Source of the DNA: CBDDBU01 sp965226045
GTDB lineage: Bacteria; Pseudomonadota; Alphaproteobacteria; VGEJ01
DNA: 64,000 nt
Direction: 5' to 3'
NCBI GenBank assembly: GCA_965226045.1
Contig: CBDDBU010000020.1
Span: forward strand, 1 to 64,000
Made by a program: the position numbers and the translations under genes. A model generated the notes under the pieces. That model was not told where the DNA came from and did not search any database. It was given only the letters and a program-made list of their open reading frames with translations. The number at the start of each line of letters is the position of its first letter. Position 1 is the stretch's first letter. Below, in pieces: positions 1-8,172 of the stretch.

Positions 1-68
1 AGCGGCGGCATAGGAAACGAGGTGGCAAGGGCTTTCGGGCTACTGGAACTACGGATATTCTTTCCCAT
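1..68 (-). CDS. IS256-family transposase, N-terminal fragment (cut by window edge)
   Basis: The first 22 codons (MGKNIRSSSSPKALA...) are identical to the transposases at 9907 and 44865. The reading frame is open to the window edge, so the fragment is presumably complete outside the window. Only the N-terminal DNA-binding part is visible; no catalytic residue is included. Confidence 0.9.
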   Translation of the reverse strand, partial: MGKNIRSSSSPKALATSFPMPP

Positions 69-165
69 GGTGTCGTTCTCCCTCTTGGGGTTGCAGCACC
101 CGGAGCCTAACGGCTCCAGGAGAGCGACACCTACCTCAACTTTTCAACATCGACCGGGACATCTC
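1..165 (-). mobile_element. IS256-family element (IS256a), copy 1, partial at window edge
   Basis: This is the left terminus of the same element that occurs complete at 9810-11258 and 44768-46216, here reversed and running off the window start. The terminal inverted repeat (GAGATGTCCC on the minus strand) ends at 165. The bases between it and the transposase start at 68 match the other copies. It lies downstream of hflC/DUF2065, where many proteobacteria carry a Do-type protease gene, so it may have displaced one; that is inference. Confidence 0.93.
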
Positions 166-293
166 CCCGGCCCGACGCCCGTCCAGGTCACTGGACCACC
201 GTGCAGGTTATGCAGTCGTTACCCAACAGACAACTCATTCGCAGAGGCCAAACAAGAGCCCACGAACGGGGCGCAATTATTTCACGCCAAAGC

Positions 294-479
294 TCAGCTC
301 CGGATCAACCACGCCAAGCCATATCCGACGGCGGCGAGCCCCAACCCGGACCAGCGCAGGTTGACCGCCGGTTGGCCGAGCAACACCGTCAACATGCGTT
401 GCATACCAGCAGGAAACAGCGCCCACAATGACCCTTCGATCACCATTACTAGGGCGAGCGCCAGGCCAAGCTCGGTCAT
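294..479 (-). CDS. DUF2065 (YjeT-like) small membrane protein
   Basis: A 61-residue protein with two hydrophobic segments (about residues 4-20 and 42-58), matching the size and pattern of the DUF2065 family. The family has no settled biochemical role. It lies 59 bases downstream of hflC on the same strand, the usual hflK-hflC-DUF2065 order, so it is probably co-transcribed and membrane-associated. The 128 bases between it and the IS256a end hold no gene I can recognise. Confidence 0.75.
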   Translation of the reverse strand: MTELGLALALVMVIEGSLWALFPAGMQRMLTVLLGQPAVNLRWSGLGLAAVGYGLAWLIRS

Positions 480-538
480 CGTGTTGGTTCGCTGGCCGCC
501 CGCGGCTCGCCGCGCAAGCTACGCCCGTCCGCGTCGCC

Positions 539-1435
539 TCAGCGGTCGGACGGCTCCTCCGGCAGCACCGAGCCGTCGAGGGTGCCGAAGTAGCGGAAGA
601 ACTCGCTGTCGGGGGACAGGACCATCGTCGTATCACCGCTGCCCAGCGCCACTTTGTAGGCCTCCATGGAGCGGTAGAACGCAAAGAACTCAGGATCGGC
701 GCCGAAGGCGTCCGCGAAGATACGATTACGCCGGCCATCGCCCTGGCCCCGCAAGATCTGTGACTGTTTGCCCGCTTCGGCCAAAAGCACCGTCCTCTCG
801 CGCTCGGCGCGAGAGCGGATGCGTTGGGAAATTTCGGCGCCTTGAGCACGGAATTCCCGCGCTTCGCGTTCGCGCTCGGACTTCATGCGTGCATAGATGG
901 CTTGGTTATTGGCATCCGGCAGGTCCGCGCGTTTGATACGCACGTCGATCGCCTGAATACCAAGCTCTGCGGCCTGTTCGTTGACGAGAATGAGAATCTC
1001 GCCCATCAGCGCCGCGCGCTCGCCGGTCAACAGGTTTTCCAGCGGCACCGAGCCCAGCACCCGGCGCAAGTTGGAGCTTAGCAACGTCCGCAGCCGCTCC
1101 TCCGCAACGCGCTGCTCACGGACCGCCTTGTAGAATTGCAGCGGATTGGCGATGCGATAGCGCAGGAACGCGTCCACCACCAGCCGCTTCTGATCGAGGG
1201 CGATGATTTCCTCGGGTAGCGCGTCGAAGCCGAGAATACGGCGGTCCAGCTTTTCGATGTTTTCCACCAGCGGCCACTTGAAGTGCAGGCCCGGCTCTTT
1301 GATCACGCGCCGCGGGTCGCCGAACTGCAGGACCAGCACCTGCTCGGTCTGGTGAACCGTATACATCGAGCTGAGGGCGATGAAGCCGAGAACAACCACG
1401 ACCGCGCCGGCGATCACCATAGTGAGGCGGCTCAT
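539..1435 (-). CDS. hflC: HflC, SPFH/prohibitin-family FtsH modulator
   Basis: A 298-residue protein with an N-terminal membrane anchor (residues 5-25), an SPFH/Band-7 domain (about 25-190) and a charged coiled-coil tail. With HflK it forms the membrane complex that encloses and modulates the AAA protease FtsH. Its ATG overlaps the stop of hflK by four bases, indicating translational coupling. Length is normal for HflC and no damage is visible. Confidence 0.95.
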   Translation of the reverse strand: MSRLTMVIAGAVVVVLGFIALSSMYTVHQTEQVLVLQFGDPRRVIKEPGLHFKWPLVENIEKLDRRILGFDALPEEIIALDQKRLVVDAFLRYRIANPLQFYKAVREQRVAEERLRTLLSSNLRRVLGSVPLENLLTGERAALMGEILILVNEQAAELGIQAIDVRIKRADLPDANNQAIYARMKSEREREAREFRAQGAEISQRIRSRAERERTVLLAEAGKQSQILRGQGDGRRNRIFADAFGADPEFFAFYRSMEAYKVALGSGDTTMVLSPDSEFFRYFGTLDGSVLPEEPSDR

Positions 1436-2574
1436 TGGGCCCTCTGGGCGCCGCGACGGAGCTCCGGCAGCGGAAGATACGGCACCACCCCGGATCCGGC
1501 GCTGTTGTCGATTATCACTTTGTTCATCCCAGCGAAAACCTGTTGCATTGTCTCAATGTAGATGCGCTTGGAGGTTAAGTGCTTGGCGCGCGCGTACTCG
1601 ACATAGACCGAGAGGAAGCGCGCCGCCTCACCCTCGGCCTCGGCGACGGTCTGCTGCTTGTAGGCCTCAGCCTCCTGAATGATTTGCTCGGCTTCGCCTC
1701 GGGCGCGCGGAATGATGTCGTTCGCGTATGCTTCCGCCTCGTTGCGCTGGCGCTCAAGGTCGGCGCGCGCGCGCTGAACATCACGGAAGGAATCGATCAC
1801 CGCCTCTGGCGGATCCACTTTCTGGAGCTTGACCTCGCGCACCGCAACCCCGGCTTTGTAGGAATCGAGGATGGACTGCAAGAGCTCCCTGGTGCGCACC
1901 TCGACCTGCTGGCGGCCTTCGGCGAGGACCAGTTGAATCGGCGTCTCGCCGACCACTTCGCGCATCGCGCCCTCGGCCGCAGCTTTGATTGCCACCTCGG
2001 GGTTCTGCACGTTGAAGAGGAACTCGCCCGCATCCTTAATGACCCAAAACACCTGGAAGTCGATGTCGATGATGTTCTCATCACCCGTGAGCATCAGGCT
2101 CTCGGCGGCCACATCGCGGACCACGTTGCTACGCCCGATGTCGCCGCCCGACGTATAGCCGACATCGACCCGGTTGATGCGGGTCACCCGCGGCGTCATC
2201 ACCGACTCGATGGGGCTCGGCAGGTGGTAGTTGAGACCAGGCTCGGTCGTCGATACCCACTCGCCCCAACGCAACACCACGCCCTGCTCGTCGGGAAGGA
2301 CGCGGTAAAAGCCGCTGGCCAACCACAGGACGACGACCGCCACCACGGCCAACACGATGCCGCGCGGCCCAAAAAACTTGCCTGGAAGAAGGCCGCGAAA
2401 CCGGTCTTGGCCGCGCCGCAGCAGCTCCTCAAGGTCGGGAGGCTGTCCACCACCGCCGCCGGACGGACCACCCCCGCCCGTCGGACCGCCGCCGCCGCTC
2501 GGGCCGCGGCCCCATGGCCCGCGGTCGCCGCCGCCGCTACCGCTACCGCTACCGCCTTGATTACTCCACGCCAT
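1432..2574 (-). CDS. hflK: HflK, SPFH-family FtsH modulator
   Basis: A 380-residue protein. The first about 60 residues are a glycine- and proline-rich cytoplasmic tail (repeated GGGGPSGGGG blocks), followed by a transmembrane helix near residues 72-88, the SPFH domain and an Ala/Glu-rich coiled coil. It is the partner of HflC in the FtsH-regulating complex. It is the first gene of the hflK-hflC-DUF2065 unit. The Gly-rich tail is typical of HflK but has low sequence complexity. Confidence 0.95.
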   Translation of the reverse strand: MAWSNQGGSGSGSGGGDRGPWGRGPSGGGGPTGGGGPSGGGGGQPPDLEELLRRGQDRFRGLLPGKFFGPRGIVLAVVAVVVLWLASGFYRVLPDEQGVVLRWGEWVSTTEPGLNYHLPSPIESVMTPRVTRINRVDVGYTSGGDIGRSNVVRDVAAESLMLTGDENIIDIDFQVFWVIKDAGEFLFNVQNPEVAIKAAAEGAMREVVGETPIQLVLAEGRQQVEVRTRELLQSILDSYKAGVAVREVKLQKVDPPEAVIDSFRDVQRARADLERQRNEAEAYANDIIPRARGEAEQIIQEAEAYKQQTVAEAEGEAARFLSVYVEYARAKHLTSKRIYIETMQQVFAGMNKVIIDNSAGSGVVPYLPLPELRRGAQRAQ

Positions 2575-2769
2575 TCAGGCCGGCTCCCTTATATTAACGA
2601 CGCCCGACCAGTGCACGACCGCCGCCGCCAAACGGGGACCGCGCCAACAACTTCGTTGATCGTCGCACGCGGCGGGTTATATGACAGTCCACGGAATACT
2701 GCAAACAAAGCCCGGCCCGTCGCCGACCTGGCCCCGTTGATATATCGAGCGGCACAAGGAATTTTCAAC

Positions 2770-3906
2770 ATGTCGAAACTGACTGAACAAAGCGTGCTCG
2801 AAGTCCTGGGCGGTGTGCGCGATGACGACCGGGACGGCGACGTGGTCAGCGCCGGCATGATTTCCGGCCTGGTCGTCAAGCAGGGCAACGTGTTCTTCAC
2901 GATCGAGGTGCCAGCCGACCAAGGCGCCGCCAAGGAACCGCTGCGCCAAGCCTGCGAGAAAGCCATCGACCGGCTGCCTGGCGTCGTCTCGGTGACCGCG
3001 GTCCTAACAGCCCATAGCGACAGCGCGACAGCGCCCACTACGTCCGCGCCTCAAACCCGGAACGATCCGCCCAAACACACCAAAGATTCCCGTCCGGCCG
3101 AGATTCCCGGCATTCTGGCGATCGTGGCGGTGGCATCGGCCAAGGGCGGTGTCGGCAAATCAACGACGGCGGTAAACCTTGCGTTGGCACTATCAAAACT
3201 GGGCCTCGCCGTCGGCCTGATGGACGCGGACATATATGGGCCCAGCATTCCCCGCATGATGGGCGTCGACCAGCGCCCGCAATCGCCGGATCGTCAGCGG
3301 ATCGAGGCCCTCCCCGCGTTCGGCATCCCGACTATGTCGATCGGCTACCTGGTGCCGAAGGACACGCCGATGATCTGGCGCGGCCCGATGGTGCAGAGCG
3401 CTATCGAACAGCTGCTGCGCGAGGTCATCTGGGGTGCGCTCGACGTGCTGGTGATCGATCTGCCGCCCGGAACGGGCGACGCCCAGCTCACCCTCTGCCA
3501 ACGCGTCCCGCTGACGGGGGCGGTCATCGTCTCGACGCCTCAGGACGTGGCGTTAGCCGATGTCCGCAAGGGGATCAACATGTTCGCCAAGGTCAACGTG
3601 CCAATCCTCGGCGTGATCGAGAACATGAGCTACCACCTCTGCCCCCATTGCGGCGAACGCTCTGAGATATTCGGCCACGGTGGCGCCAAGGCCACAGCCG
3701 AGGAGTTCGGGGCCGAGTTTCTCGGGGAAATCCCACTTCACATCGCCATACGGGAGACCTCGGACGCGGGCCAGCCGATCGTTGTCAGCCAACCCGACTC
3801 GGCCGAAGCCGCCGCGTACACGCGAATCGCCGAGCGTCTGCGTGGGCGCATCGACGCGGCACAGGAGACCGCCCGCATGTCCGCGCCCCGCATCGTCATT
3901 CAGTAG
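2770..3906 (+). CDS. mrp: Mrp/NBP35-family iron-sulfur carrier ATPase (ApbC)
   Basis: A 378-residue protein with an N-terminal MIP18/DUF59 domain (residues 1-80), a variable linker and a P-loop NTPase domain. The deviant Walker A (SAKGGVGKST), the switch motif with DLPPGTGD, and CPHC near the C-terminus, which binds a bridging Fe-S cluster, are all present. It is expected to bind and transfer Fe-S clusters in the cytoplasm. The start at 2770 follows an AAGGA site; a longer upstream frame would read through HflK antisense sequence. Stop codon is TAG at the expected place. Confidence 0.95.
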   Translation: MSKLTEQSVLEVLGGVRDDDRDGDVVSAGMISGLVVKQGNVFFTIEVPADQGAAKEPLRQACEKAIDRLPGVVSVTAVLTAHSDSATAPTTSAPQTRNDPPKHTKDSRPAEIPGILAIVAVASAKGGVGKSTTAVNLALALSKLGLAVGLMDADIYGPSIPRMMGVDQRPQSPDRQRIEALPAFGIPTMSIGYLVPKDTPMIWRGPMVQSAIEQLLREVIWGALDVLVIDLPPGTGDAQLTLCQRVPLTGAVIVSTPQDVALADVRKGINMFAKVNVPILGVIENMSYHLCPHCGERSEIFGHGGAKATAEEFGAEFLGEIPLHIAIRETSDAGQPIVVSQPDSAEAAAYTRIAERLRGRIDAAQETARMSAPRIVIQ

Positions 3907-3929
3907 CGGCGGTCAGGCGGTAGTGGCGG

Positions 3930-4868
3930 TCAGGCCTCGCGATCCAAGAGCGTCATCAGCTCGCGCCACTCGCGCGTGGAAAGGCTTGTTTGCTTCTGGG
4001 TCACCTTTTCGCCGCCGATGAGACGCTTGACTACGTCGAGAGCGCCGGCGGACAGCCGAACGCCACCGATCCCATAGTCCATGAAAGCTTCAAACGTGTC
4101 CGGCACCCAACGCCGCACCGTATCGAGCATGGCATCCGCGTAGACGCGGATTTCGTACTGGGCATGGGGGTCGGCGCGTAGATCAAGGAAATGCAGCAAA
4201 TTGTGAAGGTCGATCTTCCAGTACCACTGGGTATAGAAATTGAGCGACAGGTTCATCCGCGCGAGTTCCCGCGCTAGTCCGCGGCGGCTGGGGTCAGCGG
4301 GCTCTCCCTCGCCGGTTTCGTTCAGCATCTCGGCGTAGTGCGCGTAGGCGTTGCTCGCGTCCTCGCGCAATAGCGCCAAGACGCGCGCCGCCTCCTCGCC
4401 GCTCAATGCCTCGGCGCGGCCCTGGCGATTCGCGCTCGATTGCGCCGCCAGATGCTGCGGCGCCGGCATGTAGAACTCATTGTCCAGGATCGAGTAGCGC
4501 GCCGAGTACTCGTTGACGTTGGCGGTGCGGTGGCGGATCCATTGGCGCGCCACGAAGATCGGCAGTTTGCAGTGATACTTGATCTCGCACATCTCGAATG
4601 GCGTGGTGTGGCGATGGCGCATGAGGTAGCGGATCAAGCCGCGATCCTCGCTCACCCGTCGCGTCCCGCGCCCGTACGAGACCCGCGCCGCTTGGACGAC
4701 CGCCGAATCATCGCCCATATAGTCGACCACCCGCACAAAACCGTGGTCGAGGACCGGGATTGGTTGATAGAGGATATCCTCGAGGCCGGGTGCCACCGCG
4801 CGGCGCGTGGGCTGCATTTCAGCCCGCTGGGCCTCAATCTCCTCCTGCTGCTCGGGACTGACCGTCAT
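3930..4868 (-). CDS. thyX: ThyX, FAD-dependent thymidylate synthase
   Basis: A 312-residue protein that methylates dUMP to dTMP using methylene-tetrahydrofolate, NADPH and FAD. The diagnostic ThyX motif RHRTANVNEYSARY is visible around residues 112-125, and a preceding RHRHTTPFE segment contributes to the active site. It converges on mrp with 23 bases between the stops. No thyA is visible in the window. Intact. Confidence 0.96.
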   Translation of the reverse strand: MTVSPEQQEEIEAQRAEMQPTRRAVAPGLEDILYQPIPVLDHGFVRVVDYMGDDSAVVQAARVSYGRGTRRVSEDRGLIRYLMRHRHTTPFEMCEIKYHCKLPIFVARQWIRHRTANVNEYSARYSILDNEFYMPAPQHLAAQSSANRQGRAEALSGEEAARVLALLREDASNAYAHYAEMLNETGEGEPADPSRRGLARELARMNLSLNFYTQWYWKIDLHNLLHFLDLRADPHAQYEIRVYADAMLDTVRRWVPDTFEAFMDYGIGGVRLSAGALDVVKRLIGGEKVTQKQTSLSTREWRELMTLLDREA

Positions 4869-4960
4869 TTGCCGCCACGTCGATTCCAGGCCGCACTCTA
4901 TCGTCGCGCGCGCCAGCCGACCAGCGTCGAGCCGGAATGCCGGTCTGCCAATATCGCGGC

Positions 4961-4989
4961 TTCAAAACTGATCGATCGAAGCCTATATT
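4961..4989 (+). promoter_or_regulatory. Putative sigma-70-type promoter of ssrA
   Basis: A TTCAAA -35-like hexamer at 4961-4966 is separated by 17 bases from TATATT at 4984-4989, just upstream of the acceptor segment of the permuted tmRNA. Spacing and position fit, but the -35 matches only four of six consensus bases. Confidence 0.45.
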
Positions 4990-4996
4990 ACAGGTG

Positions 4997-5310
4997 TTGG
5001 GAGACCGACTATGGCGATAAACGGCGTATGGAATAGGCGTTACGGACCCGGGGGCAGTACCCGGCGCCTCCACCACGAGCGCGGCAGCCGAGGCTTTGGG
5101 GCTGACGTTGCCGGTTGCTGATGGGGGCGAACCAGGATCGACGTGCGCAATAAAGGTGCGGTTTTCGCCCGGCATGGTACCGCCGTTATCGGGCCAGGCA
5201 TAAAATTGCCAACGACAACCAAACGGGCGTAGCCCGTCTTGCTGCTTAGCAATAGGTAAGCGCGGTTCGGGGGGCGCCGGGCAACAGAAGCCCCCCACTC
5301 CGCCGCCCCG
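4997..5310 (+). ncRNA. ssrA: Transfer-messenger RNA, circularly permuted two-piece form
   Basis: The acceptor piece comes first and ends in GCCTCCACCA at 5066-5075 with a T-arm-like hairpin just before it. A spacer of 47 bases (5076-5122) follows, then the coding piece begins with GGGGGCG at 5123-5129, which pairs with CGCCTCC of the acceptor as a 7-bp stem with one G-U. GGATCGAC at 5134-5141 is the conserved D-arm-like region. The tag frame runs from GCC at 5208 to TAG at 5247 and encodes ANDNQTGVARLAA, with the ANDN start and LAA end typical of degradation tags. Gene permutation is the known alphaproteobacterial arrangement. The outer ends are estimates; the spacer is presumably excised. 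Confidence 0.93.
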
Positions 5311-5455
5311 CTCGCCGCCCCACTGCGCCGCCCCGGCTAACCCGCGAGCGGCACGCGGGGCATTAACGGTTGGTCAGGCGCCCCGCCCGATCTAGTATCG
5401 CCCGACCCCCATATCGGCCCATTCCCGTCGCGAGGATATCGAAAGACCAAAGCGG

Positions 5456-5944
5456 ATGGTGAAGGACTTCATGAACTACGCCGCCATGGTCGACGGCGCA
5501 CTGCGGTCGGTCGTTCGCGACGTGATCGCCCGGGTTCAGGAAACCGGCCTGCCGGGCAACCACCATTTCTATGTCTCCTTCCGCACCGACTATGCCGACG
5601 TGGTCCTGCCCGCTCACCTGCGCGAGCGCTATCCTGAGGAAATGACCATTGTCCTGCAGCATCAGTTCTGGGGACTGGAAGTAAAAGAACAGGGTTTCGA
5701 GGTCACCCTGAGCTTCAACGCCATTCAAGAGTACCTCTTCGTGCCCTACGCCGCGATGACAGCCTTCGCCGATCCAAGCGTACAGTTCGGCCTTCAGTTC
5801 AAAACTCTGGACGAGTCGACGAGCGGCCTGCCCGTCGCCATGCAACCCGCTCAGGACGAAGCGCCGACGACCGAGACCAAAAAGCCCGAGCGCGACGACG
5901 TCGGCGCCGACGTCGTCGCGCTCGACCAATTTCGCAAGAAATGA
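5456..5944 (+). CDS. sspB: SspB, ClpXP adaptor for ssrA-tagged proteins (alphaproteobacterial type)
   Basis: A 162-residue protein that binds the ssrA tag and delivers tagged substrates to ClpXP. The conserved core (LPGNHHFYVSF, YPEEMTIVLQHQFW and the DPSVQFGLQF stretch) is typical of SspB-alpha. The acidic, low-complexity tail ends in a short DVVALDQFRKK segment, the expected ClpX-docking peptide. The start at 5456 keeps the KDFMxY motif seen in relatives; 5471 is an alternative. It follows ssrA directly, so RNA tag and adaptor are encoded together. Confidence 0.94.
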   Translation: MVKDFMNYAAMVDGALRSVVRDVIARVQETGLPGNHHFYVSFRTDYADVVLPAHLRERYPEEMTIVLQHQFWGLEVKEQGFEVTLSFNAIQEYLFVPYAAMTAFADPSVQFGLQFKTLDESTSGLPVAMQPAQDEAPTTETKKPERDDVGADVVALDQFRKK

Positions 5945-6014
5945 TCGCCAGTCCGGCGAGAGAGTGATCAGGTCCGTCGCTGCGGGGTGAGCGGCCACAC
6001 TTATGGAGTGCGCC

Positions 6015-7412
6015 ATGGCCACTACCACGCGTACCGAGACCGACACGTTTGGCCCGATCGAGGTTCCATCGGACAAATACTGGGGCGCGCAAACCCAGCG
6101 CAGCCGCCACAACTTCGCCATCAGCATCGAGCGCATGCCGATCGCCGTGATTCGCGGACTGGCCATCGTCAAGCGCGCGGCCGCTAGCGTCAACGCGGAC
6201 TTCAGCGACCTCGCCCCCGACCTGAGGGATGCGATCATCAAGGCCGCTGATGAGATCATGGAAGGAGGTCGCGCCGACGACTTCCCGCTCGTCGTCTGGC
6301 AGACCGGCTCGGGCACCCAGTCCAACATGAACGTGAACGAGGTCATCGCCAATCGCGCGATAGAGATTCTCGGCGGCGAGATCGGCTCCAAGGTGCCTGT
6401 TCACCCCAACAACCACGTCAACATGGGGCAGTCGTCCAACGATTCGTTCCCGACCGCGATGCACATCGCCGCCGTCGAGCAAATCCACCACGAACTGCTC
6501 CCCAAACTAGCGCGGCTCCAGGGCGCGCTCGCGGCCAAGGCCGAGGCCTGGGGCGAGATCATCAAGATCGGGCGCACCCATCTTCAGGACGCCACGCCGC
6601 TTACCCTCGGCCAGGAGTTCTCGGGCTACGCGGCCCAGGTCGAATACGGGATCGAGCGGGTCGAAGGCGCATTGCCGCGCCTCTATCGGCTGGCGCAGGG
6701 CGGCACCGCCGTTGGGACCGGCCTCAACACCAAGCCTGGATTCGGCGACAAAGTGGCGGCCGAGATCGCCTCGGTCACCGGCCTTCCCTTCGTGACCGCG
6801 CCCAACAAGTTCGAGGCCTTGGCCGCTCACGACGCGCTGGTGGAGGCCTCGGGCGCACTTAACGTGCTCGCGGCCAGCCTGATGAAGATCGCCAACGACA
6901 TCCGGCTGCTGGGGTCAGGGCCGCGCTCGGGCCTGGGCGAGCTCAGCCTGCCTGAGAACGAGCCGGGGTCGTCGATCATGCCGGGCAAGGTCAACCCGAC
7001 TCAGTGCGAGGCGATGACTATGCTGTGCGCCCAGGTCATGGGCAACCACGTGGCGATCACCATCGCCGGCGCCAGCGGCCATATGGAGCTCAACGTCTTC
7101 AAGCCGGTAATGATCCACAACCTGTTGCAATCGGTGCGTCTCCTGGCCGACGGCGCCGTGAGCTTCACCGACAATTGCGTCGTCGGCATCGAGCCCAATC
7201 GGGCTCAAATCGATCAGCTGATGAACCGATCGCTGATGCTGGTCACCGCGCTCGCCCCGCACATCGGCTACGACAACGCCGCCAAGACGGCCAAGAAGGC
7301 CCATGCCGACGGCACCACCCTCAAGGACGCGGCTCTCGCGCTCGGCTTCGCCACCGAGGATGAGTTCGACAAGTTCGTGCGGCCCGAGCACATGATCGGT
7401 CCGCGGGCCTGA
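6015..7412 (+). CDS. fumC: Class II fumarate hydratase
   Basis: A 465-residue enzyme converting fumarate and L-malate in the TCA cycle, oxygen-stable and iron-independent. The family signature GSSIMPGKVNPTQCE lies near residue 318, and TGSGTQSNMNVNEV and the NPNNHVN-like stretch are also present. The ATG at 6015 has GGAG six bases upstream, so it is preferred over an in-frame ATG at 6003. Intact and of normal length. Confidence 0.97.
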   Translation: MATTTRTETDTFGPIEVPSDKYWGAQTQRSRHNFAISIERMPIAVIRGLAIVKRAAASVNADFSDLAPDLRDAIIKAADEIMEGGRADDFPLVVWQTGSGTQSNMNVNEVIANRAIEILGGEIGSKVPVHPNNHVNMGQSSNDSFPTAMHIAAVEQIHHELLPKLARLQGALAAKAEAWGEIIKIGRTHLQDATPLTLGQEFSGYAAQVEYGIERVEGALPRLYRLAQGGTAVGTGLNTKPGFGDKVAAEIASVTGLPFVTAPNKFEALAAHDALVEASGALNVLAASLMKIANDIRLLGSGPRSGLGELSLPENEPGSSIMPGKVNPTQCEAMTMLCAQVMGNHVAITIAGASGHMELNVFKPVMIHNLLQSVRLLADGAVSFTDNCVVGIEPNRAQIDQLMNRSLMLVTALAPHIGYDNAAKTAKKAHADGTTLKDAALALGFATEDEFDKFVRPEHMIGPRA

Positions 7413-7432
7413 TCGTCCGCGGCGATCACCCC

Positions 7433-7936
7433 GTGGGCCCACCGATCGCGCCCGATGTTCTGCCCGACGTGCTTGCCCCCGACCTCCGGGTCGTGTTCTG
7501 CGGCAGCGCTGCTGGCCGCGCGTCAGCCGTGGTCGGCGCCTACTACGCCGGCCCTGGCAACCGCTTCTGGCCGACCCTCCGCGAGATTGGCCTGACCGAC
7601 CGCGACCTCGCGCCGCACCAGTTCCACGCGATCCTCGACTACGGCATCGGCCTCACAGACCTCGCCAAGCACGCATCGGGCGCCGATCACGAGCTGCCCG
7701 CGGCGGCCGACGATGTCGCCGGCCTGATCGCGCGGATCGAGCGCCACCGACCGCGCTTCCTCGCCTTCAATGGCAAGCGCGCGGCCCGCGCCGTCATGGG
7801 TCGAGCGGTCGACTATGGCCCGCAATCGTGGACGATTGGTGATGCTCGCGTCGTCGTGCTGCCCTCGACCTCTGGCGCCGCCCGACGCTACTGGAAGATC
7901 GCTCCCTGGCACGCCTTGGCAGCGGCCGCACGATGA
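7433..7936 (+). CDS. mug: Mug/TDG-family mismatch-specific DNA glycosylase
   Basis: A 167-residue uracil/thymine glycosylase-type protein for G:U or G:T mismatches. Motif VFCGSAAGRASA near residue 21, GNRFWPTL near residue 42 and the C-terminal LPSTSG loop identify the family. In this family the second motif carries the residue that positions the attacking water. The start is GTG at 7433. The stop overlaps the next start by four bases, so the two genes form a pair. Confidence 0.9.
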   Translation: MGPPIAPDVLPDVLAPDLRVVFCGSAAGRASAVVGAYYAGPGNRFWPTLREIGLTDRDLAPHQFHAILDYGIGLTDLAKHASGADHELPAAADDVAGLIARIERHRPRFLAFNGKRAARAVMGRAVDYGPQSWTIGDARVVVLPSTSGAARRYWKIAPWHALAAAAR

Positions 7937-8163
7937 GCCAGACCCCGCGCCGTCGCTCGGTGGTGCTTAACGGCCATCACACCAGCGTCTCGCTCGAGGA
8001 CGAGTTTTGGGAGGCCTTGCGCGAGATCGCCGACGCCCAGGAATGCTCGATGAACGCCCTCATCGCCGAGATCGACGGCGCGCGACGCGGCAATCTCTCG
8101 AGCGCCATCCGCCTCTATGTTCTCGATGACCTGCGAAGCCGCGTGGGCCCGCGGGCGGACTAG
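7933..8163 (+). CDS. Ribbon-helix-helix domain protein
   Basis: A 76-residue protein with the layout of alphaproteobacterial RHH_4-type proteins: a beta strand (RSVVLNGHHTSVSL), then two helices (EDEFWEALREIADAQECSMNAL and a second one to the C-terminus). It may bind DNA as a dimer; target unknown. Translationally coupled to mug (ATGA overlap). Confidence 0.7.
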   Translation: MSQTPRRRSVVLNGHHTSVSLEDEFWEALREIADAQECSMNALIAEIDGARRGNLSSAIRLYVLDDLRSRVGPRAD

Positions 8164-8172
8164 CGCGGCCGA

